This document shows, one piece after another, positions 61,218 through 64,000 of a DNA stretch of 64,000 nucleotides; positions within the stretch are counted from its first letter, which is position 1, and each line of letters starts with the position of its first letter. Below the pieces are notes generated by a model. The model worked only from the letters and a program-made list of their open reading frames with translations. It made no database searches and was not told the origin of the DNA. The stretch is from NCBI GenBank assembly GCA_029204225.1, contig CM055098.1, positions 5,325,246 through 5,389,245 on the forward strand. The letters are read 5' to 3'. The position numbers and the translations under genes were made by a program. Origin of the DNA: Diphasiastrum complanatum. Taxonomy: Eukaryota > Streptophyta > Lycopodiopsida > Lycopodiales > Lycopodiaceae.

Positions 61218-61474
61218 TTGCTTTTCATGATTTTTGACTAGAAGTTGATAGTAAGAACTAAAATCTAGCAAACTCAGATCATATTGATGGCTATAATCTT
61301 GTAAATTGAACTTCATGTGTGGGAGAAAAGGCTGCATATCATTAATAATCTTTGTTCTCAATCAAAACTGCTTCTAAGGATCTGTATGAATGTTTTACAG
61401 AAGTCTAATAGACTGTTTAAGATTATTGTAATGTCATTTTTGGGCTTGGGGATGTGTTTGCTGATTTTAGACAA

Positions 61475-62545
61475 TATGATTGAGAAAAAATGCACCCTAC
61501 TATAGAATTTCAGACGCTCTATTCTCACACGTGTGAAGCTGAGGAGACAGGCCTTGGTCTCTCTCCGTACTATGCTTTACAGTGCCTAATTTGGTGCACT
61601 ATAGCTCAAGATATGGCTATTTGAAATTTTGGTAGCTTTGTGAGTAAAATTGTTGGAATCCGTTAATGTTCTAATTGCATAGTATTTTTTTTCTAATTTG
61701 ATGTACTATGCTTGTATGGATTTATTGCATGTAGAATCTGTTGGTTTTGAGGAACACATAGAACAATTGAAAACTGTCTTGATAAAACTCCAGCAGGAGT
61801 TACTCTATGCTAAGGAATCCAAGTGTAAATTCTTTAAGCATGAGCTAGTTTATCTCGGTCATAAGATTATTGCTTATGAGATCAAGATTGACGAGGATAA
61901 GATCAAGATAGTGATTAAGTGGTCGATTCCACATATTGTTAGGCAAGTTAAGTTATTTTTGAGATTTATGATTTTCTTTCGGAGATTCATGGAGGCTAAA
62001 GTAGCAGTAGTGCTCAATAATCTGACAAAAGGGGGTTGTTAATAAAAATAAAAAGAGGAATCAACCTAGTTCGCCTATTGTTTGGAACGAGAAATTGCAC
62101 CAGTGTTTTGAGAAATATAAAACTCTATTTGTTTTAGCTCTTGTGTTATATATTGCATATTCAAATTTAACTTACATCGTGAGAACAAGTGGTACTGCAA
62201 TTGGAGGAGTTCTATTACATATGTCATGAGCCACCTGTTGTTGATGTTGAGACTTGATCGGATGATTGAGAGAAACGTGTTGTAATTCCTTGATTCCTTT
62301 TGATTCTTCATTCATGGAAGAATTCTCCTCTAAAATACTTTCGTTCATACCAGCACCTTGGTGAGCTAAGAGTTTACATTTTGATTGTTCTAAGGAGTCT
62401 TGCTGGTGAATAGGAATTTTTTTTTCTGTTGAGACTTCAATTTGGTCCGCAGTTATCCATGCACTTAAAACCTAGAGACACTACTTGTATGGTAGTAAGT
62501 TTATAGTGTATACGGATTACCAGACTTTTAAGTACTTCTGTAGTC
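61475..62545 (+). pseudogene. pol: Chromovirus-like leader, RT end and RNase H relic
   Basis: 61475-61735 matches the leader at 11040-11340. From 61737 the reading ESVGFEEHIEQLKTVLIKLQ, KESKCKFFKHELVYLGHKII, IDEDKIKIVIKWSIP and FRRFMEAK is the end of Ty3/gypsy RT. IVWNEKLHQCFEKYKTL, TSGTAIGGVL and (past a stop) RHYLYGSKFIVYTDYQTFKY are RNase H. Gag, protease and the RT start are deleted. Confidence 0.8.
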
Positions 62546-62559
62546 AGCGTGATTTTTGA

Positions 62560-63330
62560 GGGAGGTGTGGGGTCGAAGATCTCTCGTAGTATAGCCCTTC
62601 CGCCTGTCAACAAAGGTTAGATCACTGAATAGGTACCTAACTATGCATAGATGCTACTTTTAGTTAATTTCCTACTTTCTCCCTTAACTCTACTCACCAC
62701 TAACACTACTCTCCCTTAACTCTCTCCTCTACAATAACATTCATCATGGTTTTGGTTGAAGAGAAGGAATGGAGAAGAAGAGATTGAGAAGGGAAGAGAA
62801 AGAGAGAGATAGAGAGTGAGGGTGGAGGTTAAATGCTCCTTATGCTTGCTAATGGAAAAGCATTCATTATGGCAAACAATAAACATGAAAATAGAAAGCA
62901 ATAAAAAACACAATCAAGAGCATTAGCAAGTAGTGAATAGCAAATGAGGATGCTTCTCTTCCAAAAATGGTAGAGTTTTCTCCTTCTCATTAAGCATGAA
63001 AATAGTGTACAAATGGTGCCTTTTTATAAAATGGGGAAGGCCCTTGCCCCTCAATCCTATTGGCTACTATTCACAATGATCCTATCCATTCATCTTGGAC
63101 CCAACTTGATCCAAGGGTCCACAAAAAGTACATTAGAAATTACAAGATTCATGTGAGTCCCAATTTGGACCCAACTCTAAAAAGTGATCTCCCCACTTCA
63201 GTTGTGGTTGGAGGGCGGGTAAGGCTTGCAGTTCTTTTCCCTTGATGGTCTGAGCTGAGAATGATATCTTCCAGCCGTCTCTTGATGACTCGTGGGGATA
63301 TTTAGATAAAAATTCATTGATGTTCTCCTC
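62560..63330. other. No gene seen
   Basis: Contains CT/GA-rich stretches (62690-62830) and no recognisable coding domain. Confidence 0.35.
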
Positions 63331-63429
63331 CACGGACTTCGACCTTCAGAAGGCCCGGTTGACAGATATCGTACGCGAACCTCTGGATAACGTTGCTTGG
63401 CCTTGGCTGGTGGTTGCGCCTTGGCTCTG

Positions 63430-63770
63430 GTCTCATGTCTCAGTAGTCTAAGACCTCAGGGAAGTCTGCGAGAGTTCAGAAGGTGATTTGACTACTATGC
63501 GAAGGTTTTGTGAGGGTTCAGGCTGTCTGCGAGGGTTAAACTCTCGCAGGAAGTCATCTCTCGCACAACTTGTTCCAGTGATTGGATTTTTAAGATCAGA
63601 CCATGTAGCAGGCTAATTTCACTACTCTGGTTTCATTTAGACACCTTGCGAAGGTTGTTAATTTGATCTTGATGCTCTGCGAGAGTTATGAAAATTCAGC
63701 TGCTGGGAACTCTCGCATACACTAAAAAATGATGATTCCTCCATCAAGAACTCTTGCAAAGATTTTCATG
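63430..63770. repeat. Dispersed TGCGAGAGTT / CTCTCGCA words
   Basis: About nine near-copies of TGCGA(G/A)(A/G)GTT occur, some in the reverse orientation (CTCTCGCA). Related AACCTTCGC words occur at 13570-13870 and AAGGT(C/G) relatives at 10160-10220. Confidence 0.45.
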
Positions 63771-63884
63771 GATGCATCTAGGTCAGATCTGGTGACTGTC
63801 CAAGTTTCAAGAGCTATCTACCAGGGGATCTCAAAAAAATCATGAAAAAAGTGCTCTTTCAGAGTGTTTTTTGACGAGATCTCG

Positions 63885-64000
63885 AGATTTTCTGATACCA
63901 ATCACAAAAGCATACACTAGTGAGAGCTGAATAGGTATACTTATACCCTCCAAGGCCCATGCACCACTAGTAGTGCACTGTGATACCTCACTGAACACCT
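63885..64000 (-). mobile_element. Possible LTR end at window edge
   Basis: TTGGTATCAGAAAATC on the minus strand (about 63904-63889) resembles a primer site, suggesting that an LTR of a minus-oriented element starts at about 63906 and runs off the window. Confidence 0.3.

Overview
This is a gene-poor, retrotransposon-rich stretch of a land-plant nuclear genome. Supporting signs are spliced genes with GT-AG introns of up to about 4 kb, a PLS-class pentatricopeptide (PPR) gene with a decayed DYW tail, a plant-type Fip1 polyadenylation-factor gene, Ty1/copia and Ty3/gypsy elements with tRNA primer sites, and long CT/GA and AT microsatellites. The look of the PPR protein and the repeat-laden introns would suit a non-seed vascular plant such as a fern or lycophyte; that placement is inference.

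Three host genes are visible. (1) A minus-strand coiled-coil protein gene ends at 706; its last three exons (706-807, 1161-1604, 1810-1926) are convincing, and three small phase-compatible exons (2035-2081, 5327-5387, 5599-5655) probably belong to it. (2) A plus-strand PPR gene (30374-32000, one inferred 91-nt intron) has a telo-box palindrome and an upstream ORF in its leader. Its E2/DYW region lies beyond the stop codon as a decayed relic (32001-32400). (3) A minus-strand FIP1-like gene fills 43950-57314. Its ten exons all join in phase and give a 1616-residue protein with the Fip1 motif and an RE/RD-rich C-terminal half.

Between genes 1 and 2 lies a nested retrotransposon block (about 10.5-25.6 kb). 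It holds an LTR, primer site and copia-type gag at 10480-12180. Next is a Ty3/gypsy element with a tRNA-Asp-type primer site (LTR 12200-12898; gag, protease and the start of RT to 17611). A copia fragment follows (RT, RNase H), split by a younger minus-strand copia element (18366-23120) with a perfect 5-bp target duplication. A second LTR related to the gypsy LTR starts near 25157. From 25.6 to 30.1 kb come microsatellites, a local duplication and a LINE ORF1-like relic with a CT tail. From 32.4 to 42.2 kb there are copia relics, a diverged tandem duplication and an unusual set of palindromes sharing a GCTAGC core. After the FIP1 gene, 58.6-62.6 kb holds a reverse-strand copia integrase relic and pieces of a chromodomain-type Ty3/gypsy family in both orientations.

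The host genes show no sign of forming a pathway together: FIP1 acts in nuclear mRNA 3'-end formation, and the PPR protein would act on organellar RNA. I found no convincing unknown system. The most unusual unexplained signals are the palindrome array at 41.1-41.5 kb, the CT-tailed LINE relic, the PPR gene caught losing its editing domain, and the exon-like piece at 24021-24130. All calls come from reading the sequence; no database search was run.
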